A stretch of DNA of 64,000 bases from Limonium bicolor (GCA_023374045.1 CM041776.1:348625636-348689635), one strand, 5' to 3'. Shown: positions 23,577 to 35,435, numbered from the stretch's first letter. Notes: generated from the letters alone by a model not told the origin. Numbers and translations are program-made.

Positions 23577-23723
23577 GATGTGAGCGGTGGCGGACCCAGG
23601 ATTTCAACATGGGGGGCAAAATAATGCGGGGGAGGCAAAATAATAAATATATTTTCAATATATGAAACATAAAGTTTAATGTATATTAATTAATTTAAGT
23701 ACACAAACACAATATACAAAAAA

Positions 23724-26205
23724 TTACAATTGTCCCCTCCGAGTTTTCATATTCTGAAAATGATCAATGATAACATCATCAGAAACTTGTAAAAATACAT
23801 CTTTTTCAATGAACGTGACTAAACAATCATTCAAAAATTGATCACCAATGTTGTTACGTAGCTGGCTCTTCACGAAAGTCATTGCAGAAAATCCTCTTTC
23901 AACACTTGTTGTCGCAACGGGAAGAACCAACACTAACTTTAATAGCTTATATACATCTGAATATATAAGATGCTTAGAAGTCTCCACCAACTTCATTGAA
24001 AGCTGACCAAGATCTTTTAGGTTTGAAAACCTAATATCTTCTCGCATATCAACGATGAAGTTATCAAGCTGATACTCAAAGTTGAGCAATTCAAAGATTG
24101 TAAAGTCATTTTGATATAACTGCGACAACCGTAGCACTTTTTGCTTGTCAAAGGAGGAGAACGAATCGACTGGGCTCAAACAAGCCATGCAAGTAAGCAA
24201 CTCCATGTTTGTCTCATCAAAAGGATTATTAAATTCTTGAAGTTGGAGATCAATAACTGCAAGAAATACCTCAATCTGATAGTGATGAAGATATGTGCAC
24301 TGTTGAGCAAATCGTTTTGATCTTCCGTGGGAAATATATGTAGCATTCATATCCGGAAATTCAATCTTATGTTCAGAGCAATAGTCAAGAACCTTGGGGA
24401 AAAATGTTTCCCACCCGTCATTTCTCATATTCTGAAACTGAAGCTTGGTCATTTTGACAAGTGACATTGCATTTACAATATCAAGATCCTTTTTTGTAAA
24501 GTAAGACTCAGTTCACGTGTGTACCCAAATGGCTAACATCAAGTGAGCCATGAAGACGAAGTCAAATGATTCAACTTTAAACAAGCAACCTTGAGCTTTC
24601 GCTTGATCGTCTAATGAAATACTTGTCATTCTGCAAAGAACATCAATTATATCTGGATATAGAGAAATAACACTTAAAATTGACTTGTGATGAGATCCCC
24701 AACGAGTATCCCCGGGTCTACTCAAGCCAAGCTCTTGATTCAAACATGTCCCAGTTTCAAGAGATCCATCTTCTATAGCCTTGGAAACTCTTTTAGCATA
24801 CCTTCTCTGAGCATTTCTTTTCTTTTACAAGAAGCTCCAACCACATTCAGCAACAGAGCCAATGAATCAAAGAAAGTCAAACATTCAATATTCTTCTTGG
24901 CAACAGCAACAAGTGTTAACTGAAGTTGATGAGCAAAGCAATGTATGTAATAAGCACTTGGACTTTCTTTCAAAATTAGAGTCTTAAGTCCATTGAATTC
25001 ACCACTCATATTGCTAGCTCCATCATAACCTTGCCCACGAACTTTTGACAGACTCAAAGAATGCTCCATAAGCAAACAACACACCACAGATTTAAGTGAT
25101 AAGGCGGTGGTGTCACTAACATGCACAATTCCAACAAAACGCTCAACTACCTTTCCTTTACTATCCACATAGCGTATACAAAGAGCCATTTGTTCCTTCT
25201 GAGATACATCACTAGATTCATCAGCCAAAATCGCAAAACATTCATCACCAAGATCTTCCATTATAACCTTAATAGTCTCCTCGGCACAAGCATTGATAAT
25301 ATCTTTCTGAATTTTTGGTGCAACCAATTGATGGTTTTTCGGAGCATTTTTCAAGACTATTCTCCCAACATTATCATCTATATCCGCAAGCCATTTTAAA
25401 AGTTCAAGAAAGTTACCTCTGTTACTTGAATCTTCACTTTCATCATGACCACGAAAAGCTAACCCTTGCCGCAAAAGGTACCTCAAACATTTCAATGAAG
25501 TTGTCAAACGAGCTTTATATTCAGCCTTAGTCTGATCTGACTGCTTCTCAAGTGCTTGTATGATTGATCTATGAGGGTTCTTAAGAGATTCGTACTTCTC
25601 AAAATCTAGATTGTGAGGACTTCTAATGTTACCCACATGCTTTATCAATTTCTCAACTTTTTTCCAATTTTTGAATCCTTCTTCTCCAAACAAATCTTCC
25701 CCGGTTCCAAAGCTAGTTGCAACGTCATTCTTGAATAGAAAACACACCAAGCAAAATGCAGCATCCTTTTCAACACTATACTCAAGCCAAAAATATTTAT
25801 CATACCATTGAGCATTGAACTTGCGCAATTTAGTACCAAACTTTGTTGTTGGGAAGTTGATTAATCGTGGTTGACATGGACCTCTAAGTATGTATGCTTG
25901 CCTTACAGCATTTTCTCATTCACATGGTATGTCGTGATGGCTTTTCTTAGTCCTGGATCATGTGGAAGCAAACTAACATCATACATGTTTTGGTCACCTT
26001 GCAGTGACTTAGGAAAAGGCTCATCCAGCTCTATTTTATCTTCACTTGTTCGCCTTTCATGAAGAGGCTCATTATGTATTTCTCGAATTTCATTTGTTTC
26101 ATCTTGAGTTGATAATTTAGTAGCAGATGAAGAAGCTTCTAGGGATTTCCTTTTCTTTTTTAAAAAAGATTGGAGTGTCCCAAGCTTCCTTGATGGTGTC
26201 TTCAT
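23724..26205 (-). pseudogene. hAT transposase of E1 (TTF zinc finger, DUF4371), broken
   Basis: Minus-strand transposase of about 820 codons in its family. The N-terminus is MKTPSRK; a TTF-type zinc finger region ends in 'FCLVCFLFKND'. The DUF4371/RNase H-like region includes 'ADESSDVS' (a likely catalytic Asp) and 'GYDGASNMSGEF'. The C-terminus is the hAT dimerisation region 'TTSVERGFSAM'. This copy has several lesions relative to E3. It has single-base deletions near 25915 (a run of T shortened) and near 24806. A further frame break lies between the frames at 24513-24743 and 23724-24467, and two bases are missing near 24527. It cannot make a full protein. The overlapping plus-strand frames are shadows. 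Confidence 0.9.
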
Positions 26206-26554
26206 TATTAATCTGCAAGCAAATTTGTCATATAGTAGTTAATTATATATGTGTATTGTGTAACCATTCAATCGGTCATTTAGCTACTGATAAGAAAATT
26301 TTCATTGTTATAGTTATAGATAGTGAAGCGAAATTGATATTAGTAATGTAGCATTATGCTCTGTTAATTTGTACCAAAAAATAAAATAAAAAATATAGCA
26401 CTACTATCAGTGGCGGACCCAGGATTTCAACGTGGGGGGGGGGGGGGCAAAATAATGTGGGGGAGGCAAAATAATAAATATAGTTTCAATAAATGAAACA
26501 TAAAGTTTAATGTATATTAATTAATTTAAGTACACAAACACAATATACAAAAAA

Positions 26555-29031
26555 TTACAATTGTCCCCTCCGAGTTTTCATATTATGAAAATGATCAATG
26601 ATAACATCATCAGAAACTTGTAAAAATACATCTTTTTCAATGAACGTGACTAAACAATCATTCAAAAATTGATCACCAATGCTGTTACATAGCTTGCTCT
26701 TCACGAAAGTCATTGCAGAAAATCCTCTTTCAACACTTGTTGTCACAACGGGAAGAACAAACACTAACTTTAATAGCTTATATACATCTGAATAATAAGA
26801 TGCTTAGAAGTCTCCACCAACTTCATTGAAAGCTGACCAAGATCTTTTAGGTTTGAAAACCTAATATCTTCTCGCATATCAACGATGGAGTTATCAAGCT
26901 GATACTCAAAGTTGACCAATTCAAAGCTTGTAAAGTCATTTTGATATAACTGCGACAACCATAGCACTTTTTGCTTGTCAAAATAGGAGAACGAATCGAC
27001 TGGGCTCAAGCAAGCCATGCAAGTAAGCAACTCCATGTTTGTCTCATCAAAACGATTATTAAATTCTGGAAGTTGGAGATCAATAACTGCAAGAAATACC
27101 TCAATCTGATAGTGATGAAGATATGTGCACTGTTGAGCAAATCGTTTTGATCTTCCGTGGGGAATATATGTAGCATTCATATCCGGAACTTCAATCTTAT
27201 GTTCAGAGCAATAGTCAAGAACCTTGGGGAAAAATGTTTCCCACCCGTCATTTCTCATATTCTGAAACGAAGCTTGGTCATTTTGACAAGTGACATTGCA
27301 TTTACAATATCAAGATCCTTTTTTGTAAAGTAAGACAGTTCACGTGTGTACCCAAATATGGCTAACATCAAGTGAGCCATGAAGACGAATCAAATATTCA
27401 ACTTTAAACAAGCAACCTTGAGCTTTCACTTGATCGTCTGATGAAATACTTGTCATTCTGCAAAGAACATCATTATATCTGGATATAGAGAAATAACACT
27501 TAAAATTGACTTGTGATGAGATCCCCAACGAGTATCCCCGGGTCTACAAGCCAAGCTCTTGATTCAAACATGTCCCAGTTTCAAGAGATCCATCTTCTAT
27601 AGCCTTGGAAACTCTTTTAGCATACCTTTCTCTGAGCATTTCTTTTCTTTTACAAGAAGCTCCAACCACATTCAGCAACAGAGCTAATGAATCAAAGAAA
27701 GTCAAACATTCAATATTCTTCTTGGCAACAGCAACAAGTGTTAACTGAAGTTGATGAGCAAAGCAATGTATGTAATAAGCACTTGGACTTTCTTTCAAAA
27801 GTAGAGTCTTAAGTCCATTGAATTCACCACTCATATTGCTAGCTCCATCATAACCTTGCCCACGAAATTTTGACAGACTCAAAGAATGCTCCATAAGCAA
27901 ACAACACACCGCATATTTAAGTGATAAGGTGGTGGTGTCACTAACATGCACAATTCCAACAAAACGCTCCACTACCTTTCCTTTACTATCCACATAGCGT
28001 ATACAAAGAGCCATTTGTTCCTTCTGAGATACATCACTAGATTCATCATCCAAAATCGCAAAACAATCATCACCAAGATCTTCCATTATAACCTTAATAG
28101 TCTCCTCGGCACAAGCATTGATAATATCTTTCTGAATTTTTGGTGCAACCAATTGATGGTTTTACGGAGCATTTTTCAAGACTATTCTCCCAGCATTATC
28201 ATCTATATCCGCAAGTCATTTTAGAAGTTCAAGAAAGTTACCTCTGTTACTTGAATATCCACTTTCATCATGACCACGAAAAGCTAACCCTTGCCGCAAA
28301 AGGTACCTCAAACATTTCAATGAAGCTGTCAAACGAGCTTTATATTCTTCCTTAGTCTGATCTGACTGCTTCTCAAGTGCTTGTATGATTGATCTATGAG
28401 GGTTCTTAAGAGATTCGTACTTCTCAAAAGCTAGATTGTGAGGACTTCTAATGTCACCCTCATGCTTTATCAATTTCTCAACTTTTTTCCAATTTTTGAA
28501 TCCTTCTTCTCCAAACAAATCTTCTCCGGTTCCAAAACTAGTTGCAACGTCATTCTTGAATAGAAAACATGCCAAGCAAAATGCAGCATCCTTTTCAACA
28601 CTATACTCAAGCCAAAAATATTTATCATACCATTGAGCATTGAACTTGCGCAATTTAGTACCAAACTTTGTTGTTGGGAAGTTGATTAATCGTGGTTGAC
28701 ATGGACCTCTAAGTATGTATGCTCGCCTTACAGCATTTTTCTCATTCACATGGTATGTCGTGATGGCTTTTCTTACTCCTGGATCATGTGGAAGCAAACT
28801 AACATCATACATGTTTTCGTCACCTTGCAGTGACTTAGGAAAAGGCTCATCCAGCTCTATTTTATCTTCACTTGTTCGCCTTTCATGAAGAGGCTCATTA
28901 TGTATTACTTGAATTTCATTTGTTTCATCTTGAGTTGATAATTTAGTAGCAGATGAAGAAGCTTCTAGGGATTTCCTTTTCTTTTCAAAAAAAGATTGGA
29001 GTGTCCCAAGCTTCCTTGATGGTGTCTTCAT
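26555..29031 (-). pseudogene. hAT transposase of E2, broken
   Basis: Same protein as in E1 and E3. The N-terminal part (28216-29031) is open through the zinc finger and into DUF4371. A stop or frame break near 28152-28216 follows, then 27544-28152 carries 'DESSDVSQKEQMAL' and 'GYDGASNMSGEF'. Further breaks lie near 27540 (two bases missing in 'gggtctacaagcc'), near 27390-27400 and 27270, and near 26768, ahead of the dimerisation region 'TTSVERGFSAM' (26555-26764). It has more lesions than E3, consistent with E2 being older. Confidence 0.9.
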
Positions 29032-29395
29032 TATTAATCTGCAAGCAAATTTGTCATATAGTAGTTAATTATATATGTGTATTGTGTAACCATTCAATCG
29101 GTCATTTAGCTACTGATAAGAAAAATTTCATTGTTATAGTTATAGATAGTGAAGCGAAATTGATATTAGTAATGTAGCATTATGCTCTGTTAATTTGTCC
29201 CAAAAAATAAAATAAAAAATATAGCACTACTATCAGTGGCGGACCCAGGATTTCAACGTGGAGGGCAAAATAATGTGGGGGAGGCAAAATAATAAATATA
29301 GTTCCAATATATGAAACATAAAGTTTAATGTATATTAATTAATTTAACTACACAAACACAATATACAAAAAATTACAATTGTCCCCTCCGAGTTT

Positions 29396-31861
29396 TCATA
29401 TTCTGAAAATGATCAATGATAACATCATCAGAAACTTGTAAAAATACATCTTTTCAATGAACGTGACTAAACAATCATTCAAAAATTGATCACCAATGCT
29501 GTTACGTAGCTTGCTCTTCACGAAAGTCATTGCAGAAAATCCTCTTTCAACACTTGTTGTCGCAACGGGAAGAACCAACACTAACTTTAATAGCTTATAT
29601 ACATCTGAATATATAAGATGCTTAGAAGTCCCCACCAACTTCATTGAAAGCTGACCAAGATCTTTTAGGTTTGAAAACCTAATATCTTCTCGCATATCAA
29701 CGATGAAGTTATCAAGCTGATACTCAAAGTTGAGCAATTCAAAGCTTGTAAAGTCATTTTGATATAACTGCGACAACCGTAGCACTTTTTGCTTGTCAAA
29801 GGAGGAGAACGAATCGACTGGGCTCAAGCAAGCCATGCAAGTAAGCAACTCCATGTTTGTCTCATCAAAACGATTATTAAATTCTTGAAGTTGGAGATCA
29901 ATAACTGCAAGAAATACCTCAATCTGATAGTGATGAAGATATGTGCACTGTTGAGCAAATCGTTTTGATCTTCCGTGGGGAATATATGTAGCATTCATAT
30001 CCGGAACTTCAATCTTATGTTCAGAGCAATAGTCAAGAACCTTGGGGAAAAATGTTTCCCACCCGTCATTTCTCATATTCTGAAACCGAAGCTTGGTCAT
30101 TTTGACAAGTGACATTGCATTTACAATATCAAGATCCTTTTTTTGTAAAGTAAGACTTAGTTCACGTGTGTACCCAAATATGGCTAACATCAAGTGAGCC
30201 ATGAAGACGAAGTCAAATGATTCAACTTTAAACAAGCAACCTTGAGCTTTCACTTGATCGTCTGATGAAATACTTGTCATTCTGCAAAGAACATCAGTTA
30301 TATCTGGATATAGAGAAATAACACTTAAAATTGACTTGTGATGAGATCCCCAACGAGTATCCCCGGGTCTACTCAAGCCAAGCTCTTGATTCAAACATGT
30401 CCCAGTTTCAAGAGATCCATCTTCTATAGCCTTGGAAACTCTTTTAGCATACCTTTCTCAGAGCATTTCTTTTCTTTTACAAGAAGCTCCAACCACATTC
30501 AGCAACAGAGCTAATGAATCAAAGAAAGTCAAACATTCAATATTCTTCTTGGCAACAACAACAACAAGTGTTAACTGAAGTTGATGAGCAAAGCAATGTA
30601 TGTAATAAGCACTTGGACTTTCTTTCAAAAGTAGAGTCTTAAGTCCATTGAATTCACCACTCATATTGCTAGCTCCATCATAACCTTGCCCACGAACTTT
30701 TGACAGACTCAAAGAATGCTCCATAAGCAAACAACACACCACAGATTTAAGTGATAAGGCGGTGGTGTCACTAACATGCATAATTCCAACAAAATGCTCC
30801 ACTACCTTTTCTTTACTATCCACATAGCGTATACAAAGAGCCATTTGTTCCTTCTGAGATACATCACTAGATTCATCAGCCAAAATCGCAAAACATTCAT
30901 CACCAAGATCTTCCATTATAACCTTATTAGTCTCCTTGGCACAAGCATTGATAATATCTTTCTGAATTTTTGGTGCAACCAATTGATGGTTTTTCAGAGC
31001 ATTTTTCAAGACTATTCTCCCAACATTATCATCTATATCTGCAAGCCATTTTAGAAGTTCAAGAAAGTTACCTCTGTTACTTGAATCTTCACTTTCATCA
31101 TGACCACGAATAGCTAACCCTTGCCGCATAAGGTACCTCAAACATTTCAATGAAGCTGTCAAACGAGCTTTATATTCTGCCTTAGTCTGATCTGACTGCT
31201 TCTCAAGTGCTTGTATGATTGATCTATGAGGGTTCTTAAGAGATTCGTACTTCTCAAAAGCTAAACTGTGAGGACTTCTAATGTCGCCCACTTGCTTTAT
31301 CAATTTCTCAACTTTTTTCCAATTTTTGAATCCTTCTTCTCCAAACAAATCTTCCTCGGTTCCAAAACTAGTTGCAACGTCATTCTTGAATAGAAAACAC
31401 ACCAAGCAAAATGCAGCATCCTTTTCAACACTATACTCAAGCCAAAAATATTTGTCATACCATTGAGCATTGAACTTACGCAATTTAGTACCAAACTTTG
31501 TTGTTGGGAAGTTGATTAATCGTGGTTGACATGGACCTCTAAGTATGTATGCTCGCCTTACAGCATTTTTCTCATTCATATGGTATGTCGTGATGGCTCT
31601 TCTTAGTCCTGGATCATGTGGAAGCAAACTAACATCATACATGTTTTCGTCACCTTGCAGTGACTTAGGAAAAGGCTCATCCAGCTCTATTTTATCTTCA
31701 CTTGTTCGCCTTTCATGAAGAGGCTCATTATGTATTCCTTGAATTTCATTTGTTTCATCTTGAGTTGATAATTTAGTAGCAGATGAAGAAGCTTCTAGGG
31801 ATTTCCTTTTCTTTTCAAAAAAAGATTGGAGTGTCCCAAGCTTCCTTGATGGTGTCTTCAT
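29396..31861 (-). pseudogene. hAT transposase of E3, nearly intact
   Basis: Predicted to bind the element ends and catalyse cut-and-paste transposition in the nucleus. Open from MKTPSRK (31861) for 467 codons. A single TGA at about 30455-30457 replaces an arginine AGA that E2 retains. The frame then continues to the dimerisation region near 29500 ('TTSVERGFSAM'). One missing T in the run at about 29453 shifts the last 15-20 residues. Domains in order: lysine-rich N-terminus; TTF-type zinc finger (about residues 95-160, 'KFNAQWYDKYFWLEYS', 'FCLVCFLF'); DUF4371 with 'ADESSDVS' and 'GYDGASNMSGEF'; C-terminal hAT dimerisation domain. Two lesions make it the least damaged copy. Similar plant proteins are often annotated as zinc finger MYM-type or TTF-type proteins. 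Confidence 0.92.
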
Positions 31862-32049
31862 TATTAATCTGCAAGCAAATTTGTCATATAGTAGTTAATT
31901 ATATATGTGTATTGTGTAACCATTCAATCGGTCATTTAGCTACTGATAAGAAAATTGTCATTGTTATAGTTATAGATAGTGAAGCGAAATTGATATTAGT
32001 AATGTAGCATTATGCTCTGTTAATTTGTCCCAAAAAATAAAATAAAAAA

Positions 32050-32746
32050 TATAGCACTATACTTAATCGTCCGTCGATTCATTTTTCATTGTTTATATAC
32101 TACCACCCATCACCCATGCCATGTGCCAATTATTCATTCGTATTCTCCATTTGTATCAACGACAGCAATTCGGCATTAGCACTATACTAATCACATAACA
32201 TTATACAAATAAAATAAATTTTCAATTAAAAAATTAGGTATACCTTTATTGCTTGCTTGACTCGTGCCGTGCTCACACTCAGGCACTCACGACTTGATGT
32301 GGCTGGCTTGATGCAGATTTTGAACAGCAACACTAATTAACTATTGTAGTATTAGATTAGTGCTATAGGTGGTGGGTGGGAAGTGGATGAAGACACCCGT
32401 CGCCGGCTGGAGGTTAGAGAAAAGGGAAAGGCAAATTGGGGAAATGAGAATCTGAATTGGGAAAGGTGAAAATGTATGAGAAAAGCCGGAAGGTGTGGTT
32501 CTTGATTTTAAATTTTGTTGCTCTTTTCTAAAACTATGTCGTTTTAACAAATGAAAAATAGGAAAAAAAATAGAAAAGTTCAGTACAGGATTTGAACTAA
32601 GCTGAGTTATTTAACCACTAACCAGTACATTACTTATAAAATCATGTGTAGCTTTTCAAACCTATAACTAATTTATAACAAAATTTAAAAATTCTGGGGG
32701 GGGGGGGGCACGTGTCCCCCATGCCCCTCCTATAGGTCCGCCTCTG
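32050..32746 (-). repeat. Right-end module of E3 (R3)
   Basis: About 697 bp that recurs at 32755-33452 and 33461-34137 with high identity. It holds the presumed 5' leader and promoter of the transposase, an antisense-looking frame of 69 codons repeated in all three copies (probably chance), a G-run near the end (about 32696-32708) and the terminal inverted repeat. Confidence 0.85.
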
Positions 32747-32754
32747 ACTACTAT

Positions 32755-33452
32755 ACTTAATCGTCCGTCGATTCATTTTTAATTGTTTATATACTACCAC
32801 CCATCACCCATGCCATGTGCCAATTCTTCATCCGAATTCTCCATTTGTATCAACGACAGCAATTCAGCATTAGCACTATACTAATCATATAACATTATAC
32901 AAATAAAATAAATTTTCAATTAAAAATTAGGTATACCTTTATTGCTTGCTTGACCCGTGCCGTGCTCACACTCAGGCACTCACGACTTGATGTGGCTGGC
33001 TTGATGCAGATTTTGAACAGCAACAATAATTAACTATTGTAGTATTAGATTAGTGCTATAGGTGGTGGGTGGGAAGTGGATGAAGACACCCGTCATCGGC
33101 TGGAGGTTAGAGAAAAGGGAAAGACAAATTGGGGAAATGAGAAACTGAATTGGGAAAGGTGAAAATGTATGAGAAAAGCCGGAAGGTGTGGTTCTTGATT
33201 TTAAATTTTGTTGCTCTTTTCTAAAACTATGTCGTTTTAACAAATGAAAAATAGGAAGAAAAAAATAGAAAAGTTCAGTACAGGATTTGAACTGAGCTGA
33301 GTTATTTAACCACTAACCAGTACACTACTTATAAAATCATGTGTAGCTTTTCAAACCTATAACTAATTTATAACAAAATTTAAAAATTCGGGGGGGGGGG
33401 GGGGGGGGTGGGGGCACGTGCCCCCCATGCCCCTCCCGTAGGTCCGCCTCTG
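32755..33452 (-). repeat. Right-end module of E2 (R2)
   Basis: Second copy of the right-end module, beginning ACTTAATCGTCCG immediately after the TSD of E3 and ending at the TSD of E2. It completes the E2 left part at 26408-29233. Confidence 0.85.
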
Positions 33453-33460
33453 ACTACTAT

Positions 33461-34137
33461 ACTTAATCGTCCGTCGATTCATTTTTCATTGTTTATATAC
33501 TACCACCCATCACCCATGCCATGTGCCAATTATTCATCCGAATTCTCCATTTGTATCAACGACAGTAATTCAGCATTAGCACTATACTAATCATATAACA
33601 TTATACAAATAAAATAAATTTTCAATTAAAAAATAGGTATACCTTTATTGCTTGCTTGACCCGTGCCGTGCTCACACTCAGGCACTCACGACTTGATGTG
33701 GCTGGCTTGATGCAGATTTTGAATAGCACCAATAATTAACTATTGTAGTATTAGATTAGTGCTATAGGTGGTGGGTGGGAAGTGGATGAAGACACTCGTC
33801 GCCGGCTGGAGGTTAGAGAAAAGGGAAAGGTAAATTGGGGAAATGAGAAACTGAATTGGGAAAGGTGAAAATGTATGAGAAAAGCCGGAAGGTGTGGTTC
33901 TTGATTTTAAATTTTGTTGCTCTTTTCTAAAACTATGTCGTTTTAACAAATGAAAAATAGGAAAAAAAATAGAAAAGTTCAGTACAGGATTTGAACTGAG
34001 CTGAGTTATTTAACCACTAACCAGTACACTACTTATAAAATCATGTGTAGCTTTTCAAACCTATAACTAATTTATAACAAAATTTAAAATTTCGGGGGGG
34101 CACATGCCCCCATGCCCCTCCCGTAGGTCCGCCTCTG
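33461..34137 (-). repeat. Right-end module of E1 (R1)
   Basis: Third copy of the right-end module; it ends at the outer TSD. Its G-run is short (about 7 G at 34094-34100), unlike the long runs of R2 and R3. Confidence 0.85.
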
Positions 34138-34211
34138 GATGTGAGTCATTTATAAGTGAGTAATTATTTTGTTCACGTGCTTACTAAGGTGAGGAGAATA
34201 TTTGAACCAAT

Positions 34212-35192
34212 GATAGAGGACTAGCTAGCTTTTAGACGGAAAGAAATCGAGACAGAAAAAAAAGACGACATAAAAAGAAAAGGAATAAAAAGATACTTGA
34301 CTCGAAAAAAAAGCAGAGCGACTCGGGGATAGATAAACGCGAACGGATAGACAGAGATGAAGGGAGAATATGACAGAGAAGAAGAAAAGAAGAAGAGAGG
34401 GAGAAGAGAAAAAAAAAAGAGAAGACCCTACCTCTTTCAAGGCTCAACTACTTCCTATAAATGGCTAACTACTTCTGATCTCTTTCTCTTTGTCTTTCAA
34501 TGTTTGAGTAAACCCTATTTTGTACCTTGGGATAGGGGTTTGACCCCAAATCCTCAAACTAGCATGTAATACCTAATTTGCTCAAATATAGTTGTTTTGT
34601 CTCTCTAATTTCAATGAATGTGCTAAATAGATTAGCTTTGTGCATTTATGGTTTCTCCTAATTTTATACATATGTGATTTAGGGATTTTGGCCAAGAGAG
34701 AGACAACCCTAGATTTTTCCTTCTTTAATTAGTTGGTGGATCTAGTATATTGTTAAGGGCTTGTGTTAATGATATCTAGTTATGTTTACCTAACCTAACC
34801 AAAGGGTTTATTCAACCATATAAGATTTGACTTTCACTAAGATTTTAGAGAGAGTCATCACTTTAGTTCTAATAGACAACTAGAGCAAATTTGGATTAAT
34901 GCTATACTAGGGTGTATTTGGGTGATTACATTTTCCTAGGGTACATCTTCATTCTAAAATATTATTTTAGTTTAATAGTTTGTTTTCTCTTTTTTATTAA
35001 ATCGAATCACTAAGCTTGCCTCCGGTTAAACTCATAATTTTACTGTTTTAATTCAACTACTAAAAAACCGAGACTATGGAGATAAAACCAATTTCCTTGT
35101 GGATACGACACTTGTTGTACTACATCGAATAGGTGCACTTGCCTACTCTTTACATTTATTTATATTATTTATATAGTATTTGCACCCCAACA
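34212..35192 (+). repeat. 3' LTR of the plus-strand gypsy element
   Basis: Plus-oriented LTR whose 3' half matches the complement of the LTR at 51050-52396. Both have 'ttgtaccttgggat' followed by a 'ttgacccc'-like word, then 'ccaatttccttgtgg' plus 'atacgac', then 'tgcacttgcc'. It ends CCCCAACA at 35192. Its 5' limit is uncertain. The purine-rich stretch at 34240-34420 gives chance frames on both strands. Confidence 0.7.
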
Positions 35193-35235
35193 GCTTGCGA
35201 CGACGAGGACGGCGTGTTCTTTGAGTGAGGGAGTA
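35193..35235 (+). other. Internal remnant and polypurine tract of the short-LTR element
   Basis: GAGTGAGGGAGTA sits immediately before the right LTR, as a polypurine primer for plus-strand synthesis would. The 43 bp from 35193 are all that remain of the element interior on this side of the gypsy insertion. Confidence 0.6.
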
Positions 35236-35430
35236 TGCAATACCCTCATCCCACATCAGGATATGAGTAGTGATGTGAGTAGTTTATAAGGATACACATA
35301 GGTTGACTACAACAACAAGACCTTTCACTTTTAAGCCCAAATGAGGACAAAAGTTTTAAAGTGGCTAGTTTTCAAGTTCGAATGGCTTAGAAGATAGGTT
35401 GCTGAACAATTGCCCATATGGAGTGTTACA
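35236..35430 (+). repeat. Right LTR (195 bp) of a short-LTR retrotransposon
   Basis: Begins TGCAATACCC and ends GAGTGTTACA (TG...CA). It is followed by AGTGT and then by the resumed integrase frame of the minus-strand gypsy element. It contains ATCCCACATCA and, 24 bp later, TTTATAAGG, a promoter-like pair also present in degraded form in the left LTR. The small LTR size suggests a TRIM-like or small copia element. Confidence 0.75.
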
Positions 35431-35435
35431 AGTGT

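Larger units (their letters stand above)
29226..32754 (-). mobile_element. Inner hAT element E3, uninterrupted, with its TSD (inserted in E2)
   Basis: E3 spans 29234-32746 (3513 bp), starting CAGTGGCGGACCC and ending GGTCCGCCTCTG, with ACTACTAT on both sides (29226-29233, 32747-32754). It is the only one of the three with nothing inside it. At the matching internal place (about 32055) it reads GCACTATACTTAATC, with one ACT unit fewer than the target used in E1 and E2. The transposase lies in the left 2.6 kb on the minus strand. The right 0.7 kb is the leader and subterminal region. Confidence 0.92.
26400..33460 (-). mobile_element. Middle hAT element E2 with its TSD (inserted in E1)
   Basis: E2 spans 26408-33452 and is flanked by ACTACTAT on both sides (26400-26407 and 33453-33460). 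It starts CAGTGGCGGACCC and ends GGTCCGCCTCTG. Its own DNA is 26408-29233 plus 32747-33452; the rest is E3. A G-run of about 14 (26434-26447) lies just inside the left end, and a longer one lies near the right end (about 33390-33410). Confidence 0.9.
23577..34145 (-). mobile_element. Outer hAT element E1 with its TSD (hosts E2 and E3)
   Basis: The outermost element spans 23585-34137 and is flanked by a perfect 8-bp TSD GATGTGAG (23577-23584, 34138-34145). The left terminus is CGGTGGCGGACCC. The right terminus in complement is CAGAGGCGGACCTACGGGAGGG. Its own sequence is the left part 23585-26407 (transposase) plus the right part 33453-34137 (5' leader). Everything between is E2 and E3, inserted at the octamer ACTACTAT. 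Restored in length it would be about 3.5 kb, the same as E3. Confidence 0.9.

Noticed and set aside
24687..32007. Many plus-strand open frames of 60-92 codons, repeated three times, overlying the hAT transposases
   Set aside because: They are antisense shadows that recur only because the three elements are copies of one another; no domain, and the minus strand carries the conserved protein.
32341..33949. A 69-codon minus frame (MLKRHSFRKEQ...) in all three right-end modules
   Set aside because: Present in all three only by duplication; no domain, and it lies in the expected leader. A short upstream ORF remains possible but unsupported.
23577..34145. Simple head-to-tail tandem duplication instead of nesting
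   Set aside because: Tandem duplication would give left-right-left-right order and no TSD at each boundary; the observed order is three lefts then three rights with 8-bp TSDs.
34225..34447. Two 71-codon minus frames rich in Phe/Ser/Leu
   Set aside because: They arise from a purine-rich low-complexity stretch in an LTR.
35236..35430. A U6 or U3 small RNA gene after the promoter-like pair
   Set aside because: Sequence downstream of the TATA-like word does not match the conserved starts of U6 or U3 RNAs, and the segment is an LTR.
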